Shown: one piece after another, positions 16,879-25,385 of the stretch
Numbering within the stretch: the stretch's first letter is position 1
Layout of the letters: each line of letters opens with the position of its first letter
NCBI GenBank assembly: GCA_903824505.1
Contig: CAIJXG010000097.1
Coordinates: 1 to 42,558, forward strand
DNA from: an uncultured Pseudomonadota bacterium
Lineage (GTDB): Bacteria > Pseudomonadota > Alphaproteobacteria > UBA9219
Reading direction: 5' to 3'
Length of the DNA stretch: 42,558 bases
Made by a program: the position numbers and the translations under genes
The notes under the pieces: model-generated
What the model was told of the DNA's origin: nothing
Databases searched by the model: none
The model's input: the letters and a program-made list of their open reading frames with translations, nothing else

Positions 16879-18180
16879 CTATGTGTGGAGAATTTCTCCA
16901 TTTTGATATTTTAAGCGTCCACCTCTTATAACCATCACGGCTTTGCCTGTCAATTTCTTTCCGTCAAAGATACAGTTCTTGCCTTTGGAGAAGCTGTTTT
17001 TATACGCATCCACAATCCATTCTTGGCGCGTATCAAAAATCGCGATGTCGGCATCCGCGCCGACGGACAGTGTGCCCTTATTGACCCGCAGGATTCGCGC
17101 GGGCTCCACGGTCATTTTAGAGATCCCCTTGCTGAAGGAAATATGCCCGGGCTTGACCAGATAGGTGTTCATCACCGCAAAGCTGGTCTCAAGGCCTGTT
17201 GAGCCGAAGGCCGCGTTTTGGAAAGTCTCTAGCTTATCGGGTTCAATATGGGGGGCGTGATCGGTTGTGAAGGCGTCGTAGGTATCGTCCTTGATCCCTT
17301 CGATAATCGCCTCGATATGTGCCTGAGAGCGCAAAGGCGGATACATTTTGGCGTTTGTGTTGTAGTGGAAACATTCCTCGTCCGTCAGGGCAAAATGCTG
17401 GACAGAGACTTCCGCCGTGATATTCGTATGGCCTTTGCGCTTGGCCTCTCGGATCGCCTCGGTCGCGCCTTTGGTCGAATTATGCAGCAGATGCAGCCGC
17501 GCTCCGCACATATTGGCGAGCATGATATTTTTGTGTACCGCAAGATCCTCGACTTCCGCCGGAACGCCGGGTAGACCCAGCTGGGTTGACACCCAGCCTT
17601 CATGCATCACGCCGCCGTTGGTAAGTTTTTCGACTTCGCAATGGCTCATCACCAAAATGTCGCAGGTCTTGGCGTATTGAAAAGCGCGGCGGAGGAGATT
17701 TTCATCCTGCACATCCACGCCATCGTCGGTAATGGCAATAGCCCCTGCGTTTTTCACTTCGTTAATCTCTGTCAGCACATGCCCCTTTTGCCCTTTAGAG
17801 ATAGCCCCTGATGGGTAGACCGTAATCAAGCCCACATCGTGCGCGCGCTTAAGGATAAATTCAATCACAGCCTGATTATCCGCCACGGGCGATGTGTTGG
17901 GCATGGAGACAACGGCCGTAATGCCGCCCGCAAGGGCAGCTTTAGATGCCGTTTCAATCGTTTCGCGATCTTCCCGTCCGGGCTCGCGCATGTGAACCTG
18001 AAGATCAATGAGGCCGGGCGTAACGGTCAGGCCTGTCGCGTCGATCACCTCATCCGCCTGAGTCGTGAGAGAGGTCCCCACTTTGGCGATTTTGCCGTTT
18101 TCAACCAGAATATCTTGGATGCCGTCCACGTGGTTAGCGGGATCCACGACATGTCCGTTTTTGATAAGGATTGAGGTCAT
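16879..18180 (-). CDS. pyrC: Dihydroorotase, class I
   Basis: This 433-residue amidohydrolase catalyses ring closure of carbamoyl aspartate to dihydroorotate, the third step of pyrimidine synthesis. It has TPGLIDLQVHMREPG near residues 54-68, MPNTSPVADN, SHCE (metal-binding His) and TTDHAPH with the catalytic Asp. The usual HxH metal pair reads Q61-V-H63, so the first His is Gln, as in some dihydroorotase subfamilies written DPQVHFREPG. The start codon overlaps the pyrB stop by 4 bp, so the two are translated together. Many alphaproteobacteria pair pyrB with an inactive pyrC-like protein; the retained catalytic Asp and REPG argue for an active enzyme here, but the Gln deserves a check. Confidence 0.9.
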   Translation of the reverse strand: MTSILIKNGHVVDPANHVDGIQDILVENGKIAKVGTSLTTQADEVIDATGLTVTPGLIDLQVHMREPGREDRETIETASKAALAGGITAVVSMPNTSPVADNQAVIEFILKRAHDVGLITVYPSGAISKGQKGHVLTEINEVKNAGAIAITDDGVDVQDENLLRRAFQYAKTCDILVMSHCEVEKLTNGGVMHEGWVSTQLGLPGVPAEVEDLAVHKNIMLANMCGARLHLLHNSTKGATEAIREAKRKGHTNITAEVSVQHFALTDEECFHYNTNAKMYPPLRSQAHIEAIIEGIKDDTYDAFTTDHAPHIEPDKLETFQNAAFGSTGLETSFAVMNTYLVKPGHISFSKGISKMTVEPARILRVNKGTLSVGADADIAIFDTRQEWIVDAYKNSFSKGKNCIFDGKKLTGKAVMVIRGGRLKYQNGEILHT

Positions 18181-19169
18181 TTGCGTTTGAACTCCTTGAT
18201 GCTGCTATCCGTACGGTTGCCAAGCAGCCACAGCAGCGTTTTGCGGATCGCCATGCCGTTTTCAACCTGTTGCAGGATGTGGGCACGTTCATCGACCGAC
18301 ACAAGGGCTGAGTGCACGTCGATATCGCGGCGTACGGGACCCGGATGCATCAAAATGGCGTCTTTGGCCGCCAGATCGAGGCGTCTTTTGCTGATTCCAT
18401 ACATTTTGGAATATTCGCGGGCCGTCGGGATAAAGCCGCCCGCCCCGCGTTCTTCTTGAACGCGCAAGGCATAGACCACATGGGCTCCCTCAAGGGCTTC
18501 GTCGACTTTGTGATGGAGGGTAAGGCCAAAATTTTCGACATGTGCGGGAAAGAAAGTTTCTGGCCCCGCGACGCGGATTGTTGCGCCCAGCTTTTTAAGG
18601 ATTCGGCTTAAAGAGCCAAAAACGCGCGAATGCAAAATGTCGCCGACAATCGTGACGGTGCGTCCCTTAAGATCCGCCCCCTTAAAGTGATCCAGCATAG
18701 TCAAGGCGTCCAGAAGAGCTTGGGTGGGATGTTCGTGCCACCCATCGCCCGCATTAATCACGCTTGTTTGGACGTGCCGCGCCAGAAATTCCGGTACACC
18801 GGCTTCACGTGCCCGAACCACCAGAATTTTGAGATTATAGGAATCGAGGGTTTCGGCAGTATCCAAATAGCTTTCGCCCTTAGTGGTTGAGCTGTTGGAG
18901 CCAACATTGCTGGTGTCCATCGACAGTTGCTTGGCCGAGAGATCAAAGCTCGCCATCGTGCGGGTCGAGCTTTCAAAGAAGGCGTTGACGAGGCTGCAGC
19001 CTTTATTGAAAGAAAATTTATGTGTGCCGTAACTTCTGAATTTTCGGGCAAGAGCAAAAATCAGCTCCATATCCTGCGGCGTCACGGAATCAATGGAAAC
19101 CAGATCAAAAAAGCTAGTATCGCGTCCAGCGCGGGTTTCGATCAGATCTTTTTCGGGGTCTATAGCCAT
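18177..19169 (-). CDS. pyrB: Aspartate carbamoyltransferase catalytic subunit
   Basis: This 330-residue enzyme condenses carbamoyl phosphate with aspartate, the committed step of pyrimidine synthesis. The carbamoyl-phosphate loop is ESSTRTMASFD, the second site is TTKGESYLDT, and HPTQALLDALTM is the aspartate-side motif. The C-terminal domain has TIVGDILHSRVFGS and VYALRVQEER, close to the family consensus. There is no regulatory subunit gene (pyrI) nearby, as expected for the class that works with a dihydroorotase-like partner. It is first in the unit pyrB-pyrC-methyltransferase-tauE. Confidence 0.95.
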   Translation of the reverse strand: MAIDPEKDLIETRAGRDTSFFDLVSIDSVTPQDMELIFALARKFRSYGTHKFSFNKGCSLVNAFFESSTRTMASFDLSAKQLSMDTSNVGSNSSTTKGESYLDTAETLDSYNLKILVVRAREAGVPEFLARHVQTSVINAGDGWHEHPTQALLDALTMLDHFKGADLKGRTVTIVGDILHSRVFGSLSRILKKLGATIRVAGPETFFPAHVENFGLTLHHKVDEALEGAHVVYALRVQEERGAGGFIPTAREYSKMYGISKRRLDLAAKDAILMHPGPVRRDIDVHSALVSVDERAHILQQVENGMAIRKTLLWLLGNRTDSSIKEFKRK

Positions 19170-19291
19170 GGGTCACCCTGCTTTATTATCGCGACCTGTC
19201 TTAGGGCATGTTGTAAGCGAAGGCAAAGATTTTGTGACGCAACGGGTAAGAAATAGGGCAGATTGACCCGCCTCTTTCTTGAAAGGACTGC

Positions 19292-19981
19292 ATGCCCCCC
19301 CCTCTTTTTGACGAAAAATTGGTGCAGCAGCATCTTGATCGGGCACAGGGAAACCTTTCCGCGCATGATGTTCTTTTTAACGAGGCAGCCCAAGCCTTGA
19401 GCGACCGACTTGCGGACGTCAATCGCTCTTTTATATCCGTTCGGGATCTTAGTCCTTTTCCCTTTTTGAAAGAAACCGCGCCTTTGGAAGAGTCACATTA
19501 TGATCTGATTGTCAGTAACCTCGCGCTCCATTGGGTCAATGCGTTGTCTGAGACTTTGGCCTCCATCCGCGCTCTTTTAAAGCCGGAGGGGCTTTTTCTG
19601 GGGAGTCTTATTGGCGGAGAAAGTCTAAAAGAGCTTCGCGCCTGTCTGATGGAGGCAGAGCTTTCCGTCACAGGCGGGGTCAGCCCACGCATTTCCCCTA
19701 TGATAGATTTATCCAGCGCGAGCCGTCTGATGCAGCACGCGGGCTTTCACCTACCTGTTGTGGATAGCGACTCGTTGACTCTAACCTATCCCGATCTTTT
19801 CGCCCTGATGCGTGATTTGCGCGGCATGGGGCAAAGTAATGCTCTGACCGAGCGTTTGCGCCGCCCGACTCCGCGTGCCGTTTTTCTTGAGGCGGATCGG
19901 TTGTATCGTGCCCGTTTTTGCAACTCTTCGGGCCGAATTTCTGCCCGTTTTGATATTGTGTATCTGCACGGATGGGGGTAA
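19292..19981 (+). CDS. BioC/NDUFAF5-like methyltransferase lacking SAM motif I
   Basis: This 229-residue protein belongs to the methyltransferase-11 group that includes BioC and the complex I assembly factor NDUFAF5. The end of the core is well kept: YDLIVSNLALHWVN (70-83), LKPEGLFLGSLIGGE, GVSPRISP and YPDLFALMRDLRGMG. Homologues are near 270 residues and carry a VLDLGxGxG SAM-binding loop after the opening LADVNRSF segment. Here F47 runs straight into VRDLSPFPF, so about 40 residues containing motif I are missing, with no frameshift visible. The enzyme may be inactive or structural. ATG 19292 follows GAAAGGA. Confidence 0.72.
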   Translation: MPPPLFDEKLVQQHLDRAQGNLSAHDVLFNEAAQALSDRLADVNRSFISVRDLSPFPFLKETAPLEESHYDLIVSNLALHWVNALSETLASIRALLKPEGLFLGSLIGGESLKELRACLMEAELSVTGGVSPRISPMIDLSSASRLMQHAGFHLPVVDSDSLTLTYPDLFALMRDLRGMGQSNALTERLRRPTPRAVFLEADRLYRARFCNSSGRISARFDIVYLHGWG

Positions 19982-19990
19982 AAGCCTCTG

Positions 19991-20017
19991 TATACTCGGG
20001 CACCGAAGGAACCCGAG
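19991..20017 (+). repeat. Short derivative of the palindromic repeat (left-arm type)
   Basis: TATACTCGGG at the left is identical to the left end of the long copies. It is followed by CACCGAAGGAA and CCCGAG. CTCGGG (19995-20000) pairs with CCCGAG (20012-20017), so the sequence is a single hairpin. The whole core of the long element is absent. Confidence 0.75.
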
Positions 20018-20060
20018 CGTTTTAAAAAAATTCGTTCAACCTCTAACCCTCCGGTGCTTT

Positions 20061-21455
20061 ATGTCCCATCGTTTCCATCCTACCATCATCCGCGAGTATG
20101 ACATCCGCGGGATTGTTGGCCAAACGCTAGCTGTTGAAGACTCGCTAAATTTGGGCAAGGCTTTCGGCACGATGGTCGCACGGGCAGGCGGAAATCGAAT
20201 TGTTGTCGGCTATGATGGGCGCACTCATTCGCCCGCTTTTGAAGAAGCCTTGGTTGAAGGGTTGGTGTCGACGGGGGCCACGGTCGAACGTGTCGGGCTT
20301 GGCCCTACGCCGATGGTCTATTTCGCGGCGGCCTCACGGGATTCCGATGCGTGCATCATGGTTACGGGGTCTCATAATCCTGCCGATCAAAACGGCTTCA
20401 AAATGCAGATGTCCAAACGCTTGACAGGCGGCGGACCTGTTTATGGCGAGGGGATCCGGAAACTGGCGACGCTTGCGGCGGAGGGTGATTTTGTATTAGG
20501 CACGGGGTCCTCAACACAGGTGGATGTCCAAGATGCCTATGTGTCTCGTATGCTGCAGGATTATAAGGGCGGGAAGCCTCTTAACATCGTCTGGGATTGT
20601 GGCAACGGCGCGGCGGGGGAGATTGTTGAAAAGCTCGTCGCCAAGCTGCCGGGCACCCACACGATTCTCTTCGGCGATATCGACGGGCGGTTTCCAAACC
20701 ATCATCCGGATCCAACCGAGCCCCACAATCTGATTGATCTTCAGAAGGAAGTCGCGGCACGTAAGGCCGATCTCGGCATTGCTTTCGACGGCGACGCCGA
20801 TCGGATCGGCGCGATCGATGGGCAGGGGCGTATCGTGGCGGGCGATCAGCTGCTGGCCCTTTATGCGACCGAGGTTCTTAAAACACATCCGGGCGCGACG
20901 GTTATTGCCGATGTCAAAGCCTCGCAGGTCTTGTTCAACCATGTTTCCGCGCTGGGTGGCAAACCCTTGATGTGGAAAACGGGGCATTCACTTATTAAAG
21001 TGAAAATGGCCGAAACCCACGCACCCTTGGCCGGGGAAATGAGCGGCCACATCTATTTCGCCGATGGCTATTATGGCTATGACGATGCGATTTACGCGGC
21101 CGTGCGGCTTGTCTCTCAATTGGCGCGGTCAGACCAATCTTTGGGCGCATGGCTTGATACCTTGCCGCGCACCTATTGTACGCCGGAGCTGCGCTTTCCG
21201 GTGGATGAGTCTCTGAAATTCAAGGTTGTTGAAGACGTCAAGGCGCGGCTAAAGGCCGCGCAGGCGACTGTCGATGAGATTGACGGGGTGCGCGTGTCAA
21301 CGCCCGATGGCTGGTGGCTGGTGCGCGCCTCGAACACGCAAGCGGCCCTGATTGTCCGGGCTGAATCCCTCACACCTGAAGGGCTGGATCGTTTAAAGAA
21401 AGCCGTGACGGATCAATTGCAGAGCTGTGGTCTCAACACTCCTTTGGCGGCCTGA
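20061..21455 (+). CDS. Phosphomannomutase/phosphoglucomutase
   Basis: This 464-residue enzyme of the alpha-D-phosphohexomutase superfamily interconverts hexose 1- and 6-phosphates for sugar-nucleotide and polysaccharide synthesis. Domain 1 holds the phosphoserine loop MVTGSHNPADQNGF with S104 as the active serine. The metal loop is DGDADRIG (243-250). The sugar-specificity loop is GEMSGHIYF. The C-terminal phosphate loop is VRASNTQAALIVRAE. This is the AlgC/ManB pattern. ATG 20061 opens at the conserved IIREYDIRG N-terminus; the frame continues upstream through repeat-like DNA. Export genes follow directly. Confidence 0.92.
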   Translation: MSHRFHPTIIREYDIRGIVGQTLAVEDSLNLGKAFGTMVARAGGNRIVVGYDGRTHSPAFEEALVEGLVSTGATVERVGLGPTPMVYFAAASRDSDACIMVTGSHNPADQNGFKMQMSKRLTGGGPVYGEGIRKLATLAAEGDFVLGTGSSTQVDVQDAYVSRMLQDYKGGKPLNIVWDCGNGAAGEIVEKLVAKLPGTHTILFGDIDGRFPNHHPDPTEPHNLIDLQKEVAARKADLGIAFDGDADRIGAIDGQGRIVAGDQLLALYATEVLKTHPGATVIADVKASQVLFNHVSALGGKPLMWKTGHSLIKVKMAETHAPLAGEMSGHIYFADGYYGYDDAIYAAVRLVSQLARSDQSLGAWLDTLPRTYCTPELRFPVDESLKFKVVEDVKARLKAAQATVDEIDGVRVSTPDGWWLVRASNTQAALIVRAESLTPEGLDRLKKAVTDQLQSCGLNTPLAA

Positions 21456-21458
21456 CCC

Positions 21459-22022
21459 ATGAAACGACTTGTCCTCTTCTTGTCGCTTCTTCTTCTCGCT
21501 GTTCCGGCCCGTGCTGAAGAGCAGCCGATCTACCGAGTCGTGGCGGGCGATGTGCTCCAAATCACCATTTGGAAAGAGCCCAATCTGGATCGCGAAGCCT
21601 TGGTCTTGCCCGATGGAAGCCTGACTTTTCCTCTGGTGGGGCGGATTCAGGTTGAAGGCTTGACGCTTGAGACCGTGCAACGCGTCGTTAAAGAGCATCT
21701 GAGAGCCTTCGTTCCATCCGCAACTGTAACCGTCACGGTTAAATCCGTTGGCGGCCATGCCATCAGCATTCTGGGACAGGTTAACAGGCCCGGGGAAATC
21801 ATCTCGGCGCGGGCCTTGAGCGTTATGCAAGCGCTCAGCCAAGCTGGAGGGCTGACCTCCTATGCCAGTGAAAAGAACATCGTGATCTTAAGGCGGCAAG
21901 GGGGGACGGAGACCTCCATTCCTTTCTCGTATAGCGATGTTTCGTCCGGAGAGAATCTGGAAGCCGATATTGTCCTCGAGCCGGGTGATGTCGTGGTGGT
22001 TCCAACGGCGCGTCTTTTCTAA
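21459..22022 (+). CDS. Polysaccharide export periplasmic protein (Wza/poly_export family)
   Basis: This 187-residue secreted protein has a signal peptide (MKRLVLFLSLLLLAVPARA, cleavage after about residue 19). The polysaccharide-export domain starts IYRVVAGDVLQITIWKEPNL. An SLBB-like domain follows with SILGQVNRPGEI and VMQALSQAGGL. It lacks a lipobox Cys and is much shorter than E. coli Wza, so it is the short periplasmic type. It would form part of the channel for polymer export. It begins 3 bp after the mutase stop, and its own stop TAATG overlaps the start of the barrel gene by one base. Confidence 0.9.
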   Translation: MKRLVLFLSLLLLAVPARAEEQPIYRVVAGDVLQITIWKEPNLDREALVLPDGSLTFPLVGRIQVEGLTLETVQRVVKEHLRAFVPSATVTVTVKSVGGHAISILGQVNRPGEIISARALSVMQALSQAGGLTSYASEKNIVILRRQGGTETSIPFSYSDVSSGENLEADIVLEPGDVVVVPTARLF

Positions 22023-23167
22023 TGAGACGCGCGTGTCTCTTCCTTTTTCTTCTTGCTCTCGTGTGTCCGGTTGACTCTGCTCAGGCTCAAGACTGGTCGC
22101 TAGAATCGACCCTGTTTCAGAGTTTTTATGCGGCGTCCAATCCCTTTCTGGTGACAGGCGGGGGGACGCCGCTTTACGGATCCGTAACCTCTCCGGACCT
22201 TGTTTTGAAGCGTAAGGGGGAAGACTCGCTTTTGGATCTCGACACGCGGGTGGATCAAAATATCTTCAATCAATCGACCTATGATTCAACCGATCTGCAT
22301 CTGAAGACGGATACTTCTATCCGCCAGCCTTTATGGGCGGCCAGTCTGGGCGGCGGTGTCGATCTTGACACCACGCGCACCAGTGAGCTTGTTACTTATG
22401 GACGCACGCCGGTCTCGAGTTCCCATACGGGGCTGAGGTTATTGCCGGAAATCGCTTATACCCTGACGCCGCAGGATCGCCTCGGCCTGTCCAGCAAGAT
22501 CGACTCGTCAAATTACGCCAACGCGGCTTTTACGGATTACGCGCTTTTTGCGGTTACCCCCGTTTATACGCATCAGGTGACTCCTCTCAGCACCTTGAGC
22601 TTGCGTTTTGATTTGCAGCATTTTGAGGCTTTGGGAAATGCAAAAAATAAAATTGACACCCTTGCCCCCCTGATCGGGTGGGAGGGGGCTCTTTTGCCGA
22701 CCCTTACAGCTCACCTCGCGGCAGGCGGGCAAGCGCGGCGCGCTTCTTTGGGGGGGAAAAGAGAAACACCCGTGGAATGGGATGCTGTTTGGGATTCCGG
22801 CCTCAGCTGGAAAGGTTTGAATGACCGGCTGGATGTTACATCTGTGCGGGCGGAAACGCCTTATGGGAACGGCACCTCTGCCCTTCAAACAAGCATAGGT
22901 CTCGTCGAAACCCACAGCTTTACGCCGCTTTTTGACTTTAGGGTGGGGGGCAGTTACGCGGAAGGTACCTACCCCGTCTCTGTCACAGGCAGTCTCTCCA
23001 CCCTTGCCATGGGGCAAACGGGGCTTGCGTGGCATGTGACGGATTCGCTCGCTTTGGATCTTCACTACCAATACCGCGCCGCTAAGATGGTGAACATTCC
23101 GGGAACCGCAGAGGACCATATGATCGGTCTGCAGCTCGAGATCACCAAACCGCTGCGGCTTAATTGA
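22022..23167 (+). CDS. Predicted outer-membrane beta-barrel protein
   Basis: This 381-residue protein has a signal peptide (to about residue 23, ending SAQA). It then has many alternating short hydrophobic strands with aromatic caps, such as LLDLDTRVDQNIF, LSLRFDLQHFEAL and LALDLHYQYRAAK, and it ends in LRLN. The pattern fits an outer-membrane barrel of about 16 strands. I recognise no named family with confidence. Translational coupling to the Wza-like gene suggests it is the outer-membrane exit or an accessory barrel for the same polymer. Confidence 0.78.
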   Translation: MRRACLFLFLLALVCPVDSAQAQDWSLESTLFQSFYAASNPFLVTGGGTPLYGSVTSPDLVLKRKGEDSLLDLDTRVDQNIFNQSTYDSTDLHLKTDTSIRQPLWAASLGGGVDLDTTRTSELVTYGRTPVSSSHTGLRLLPEIAYTLTPQDRLGLSSKIDSSNYANAAFTDYALFAVTPVYTHQVTPLSTLSLRFDLQHFEALGNAKNKIDTLAPLIGWEGALLPTLTAHLAAGGQARRASLGGKRETPVEWDAVWDSGLSWKGLNDRLDVTSVRAETPYGNGTSALQTSIGLVETHSFTPLFDFRVGGSYAEGTYPVSVTGSLSTLAMGQTGLAWHVTDSLALDLHYQYRAAKMVNIPGTAEDHMIGLQLEITKPLRLN

Positions 23168-23231
23168 GGGGGAGAAGATCCTGTCCGCAAAATAAGTCGC
23201 CAAACCCAAGAAAATCCCGTAAAAGTCCCTT

Positions 23232-24596
23232 ATGACAAAGAAACTTCATATCAAAACATGGGGATGCCAGATGAATGTCTATGACTCGAGCCGCATGGCC
23301 GATGTCGTAGCGCCCCTCGGCTATGAATCGAGCGAGACGGCTGCAGATGCCGACCTTGTAATCCTAAACACGTGCCATATTCGCGAAAAGGCGACGGAGA
23401 AGCTTTTTTCCGAGCTAGGGCGCCTGCGCACGCTGCAAAAGGCCAAGGCCGAAAAGGGCGAGCGCATGATCGTGGCCGTCGCCGGATGCGTGGCCCAAGC
23501 TGAAGGGGCGGAGATTCAGCGCCGCGCCCCCTATGTCGATATGGTCTTCGGGCCGCAAACCTATCCGCAGCTTCCTGAAATGATCGCGCGGGTGACAAGG
23601 GGGGCAGGGGGGATCCTTAATACAGATTTTCCGGTCGAGCCAAAATTTGACGCGCTGCCTCAGCAAGAAAAAACGGGAATCAGCGCTTTTCTATCTATTC
23701 AGGAAGGCTGCGACAAATTCTGCGCTTTTTGTGTCGTTCCCTATACGCGCGGGGCGGAATATTCGCGCTCTATCAAGGCTATATGTGAGGAGGCTCACCT
23801 TCTTATTGAAAAGGGCGCGCGCGAGATCACGCTGTTGGGGCAAAACGTGAACGCCTTTCATGGCATGGCCGAAGACGGATCGGTTTGGGGTTTAGGGAAA
23901 CTAATCCACGCCTTGGCTAAGATCCCGAATCTTAAACGTCTGCGCTATACGACCTCGCACCCCAGCGATATGGACGCAGCGCTGATTGACGCGCACCGCG
24001 ATGTGCCCTCCTTGATGCCTTTTCTGCATTTGCCTGTCCAAAGCGGGGCGGATCCTGTGCTGGCCGCCATGAACCGGAAACATAAAGCGGCGGATTACTT
24101 GGACCTTGTTGGCAAACTCCGCGCCGCGCGGCCGGATCTGGCCCTGTCATCGGACTTTATCGTGGGTTTTCCGGGCGAAACGGAGGCGGATTTCGCGCAA
24201 ACACTTGATTTTGTGCGCACAGTTGGTTTCGCTCAGGCCTATTCTTTTAAATATAGTCGCCGCCCGGGGACACCCGCCGCCGCGCTGCCGAACCAAATTC
24301 CGGAAGAGGTTAAAGACGCCCGCCTTCACGCGCTACAAGAGATTTTGCGCGACCAACAAATCAAATTTAATCAAAGTCTTGTCGGCAAGACTTTGCCCGT
24401 TTTATTTGACGATGACGGGCGGCATGAGGGGCAAATTCATGGCCGCAGCCCCTTTACGCAATCCACCTATATCCCCCTACCTCCCCGCGGCCGAGACGCT
24501 ATTGTCGGGCAAGAGCTGCAGGTCATCATCACAAGCGCCCGGCAAAACAGCCTGAAGGGAGACCTTGCAATACCCTTAGGCGGCGTCAGGGAATAA
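23232..24596 (+). CDS. miaB: tRNA-2-methylthio-N6-dimethylallyladenosine synthase MiaB
   Basis: This 454-residue radical SAM methylthiotransferase modifies A37 of tRNAs reading UNN codons. The N-terminal UPF0004 domain supplies the auxiliary cluster cysteines C12, C48 and C86. The radical SAM cluster motif is C160-DKF-C164-AF-C167 followed by VVPYTRG. FHGMAEDG, HLPVQSGAD and DFIVGFPGETE match MiaB, and the C-terminal 60 residues form the TRAM domain (GRSPFTQSTYIP). The window shows no ybeZ/ybeY next to it, which is the common alphaproteobacterial arrangement. It is convergent with purQ. Confidence 0.95.
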   Translation: MTKKLHIKTWGCQMNVYDSSRMADVVAPLGYESSETAADADLVILNTCHIREKATEKLFSELGRLRTLQKAKAEKGERMIVAVAGCVAQAEGAEIQRRAPYVDMVFGPQTYPQLPEMIARVTRGAGGILNTDFPVEPKFDALPQQEKTGISAFLSIQEGCDKFCAFCVVPYTRGAEYSRSIKAICEEAHLLIEKGAREITLLGQNVNAFHGMAEDGSVWGLGKLIHALAKIPNLKRLRYTTSHPSDMDAALIDAHRDVPSLMPFLHLPVQSGADPVLAAMNRKHKAADYLDLVGKLRAARPDLALSSDFIVGFPGETEADFAQTLDFVRTVGFAQAYSFKYSRRPGTPAAALPNQIPEEVKDARLHALQEILRDQQIKFNQSLVGKTLPVLFDDDGRHEGQIHGRSPFTQSTYIPLPPRGRDAIVGQELQVIITSARQNSLKGDLAIPLGGVRE

Positions 24597-24618
24597 GCGC
24601 GCCTTTTTTCCGGAAGTC

Positions 24619-25281
24619 CTACGCCACCGCCTTCAGCAAACTTTCAAACAAGATGCGCCCGTCTGTGCTGCCTTGCAGTTCTTCGACCGCGTCTTCGGGA
24701 TGGGGCATCATGCCCAGCACATTGCCGCTCTCGTTGACAATTCCGGCGATGTCGTTGACCGAGCCGTTGGGATTTTCACGATAGCGGAAGGCGACTTGCC
24801 CGTTACCTTCCAGCCGATCCAGCGTCGCCCGATCTGCGAAATAATTCCCGTCCCCATGCGCGATGATCAGGCGCAGCTCTTGCTGCGTGTGGCACAGGGT
24901 GGTGAAGGGGGTTGCAGTGTTCTCGACCGTCAGAGTCACGGGTTTGCAGATGAATTTCAGGCTTTTGTTGCGCATCAAAACGCCCGGCAACAGGCCGGAT
25001 TCGCATAAGATTTGAAAGCCGTTGCAAATGCCCCAGACTCGCACGCCTTGAGCCGCGCGGGCCTTAATCTCGCGCATCAAGGGGGCGTGCGCCGCCATTG
25101 CACCCGTCCGCAGATAATCGCCATAGGAAAACCCGCCCGGCAAAAGGATTAAATCCACCTTGGGGAGCGTGGACTCAGCGTGCCAGACGATATGCGGCTT
25201 GCGTCCCGTGACTCGCTCAAGGGCCAAGGCGGCATCCCGTTCGCGGTTCGAGCCCGGAAAAACAACGATAGCGGTATGCAT
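24619..25281 (-). CDS. purQ: Phosphoribosylformylglycinamidine synthase glutaminase subunit PurQ
   Basis: This 220-residue class I glutamine amidotransferase supplies ammonia to PurL in step four of purine synthesis. It shows VVFPGSNRERD at the N-terminus, GFSYGDYLRTG, the nucleophile C86 in WGICNGFQIL, and the dyad H194/E196 in MPHPEDAVEELQ. ATG 25281 has GGAG upstream; six codons earlier is another ATG. The usual purS and purL neighbours are absent, so the gene stands alone between miaB and the GGDEF gene. Confidence 0.93.
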   Translation of the reverse strand: MHTAIVVFPGSNRERDAALALERVTGRKPHIVWHAESTLPKVDLILLPGGFSYGDYLRTGAMAAHAPLMREIKARAAQGVRVWGICNGFQILCESGLLPGVLMRNKSLKFICKPVTLTVENTATPFTTLCHTQQELRLIIAHGDGNYFADRATLDRLEGNGQVAFRYRENPNGSVNDIAGIVNESGNVLGMMPHPEDAVEELQGSTDGRILFESLLKAVA

Positions 25282-25385
25282 AGGAGACTCCGAAAACAAA
25301 AATCCATCTTAAGGCAGGATAGGGACCATCGCTTCTTAGGGTGTCTTAAGCCATCCTCTCCTCTGAAACAAACAGAAAAACCAAT

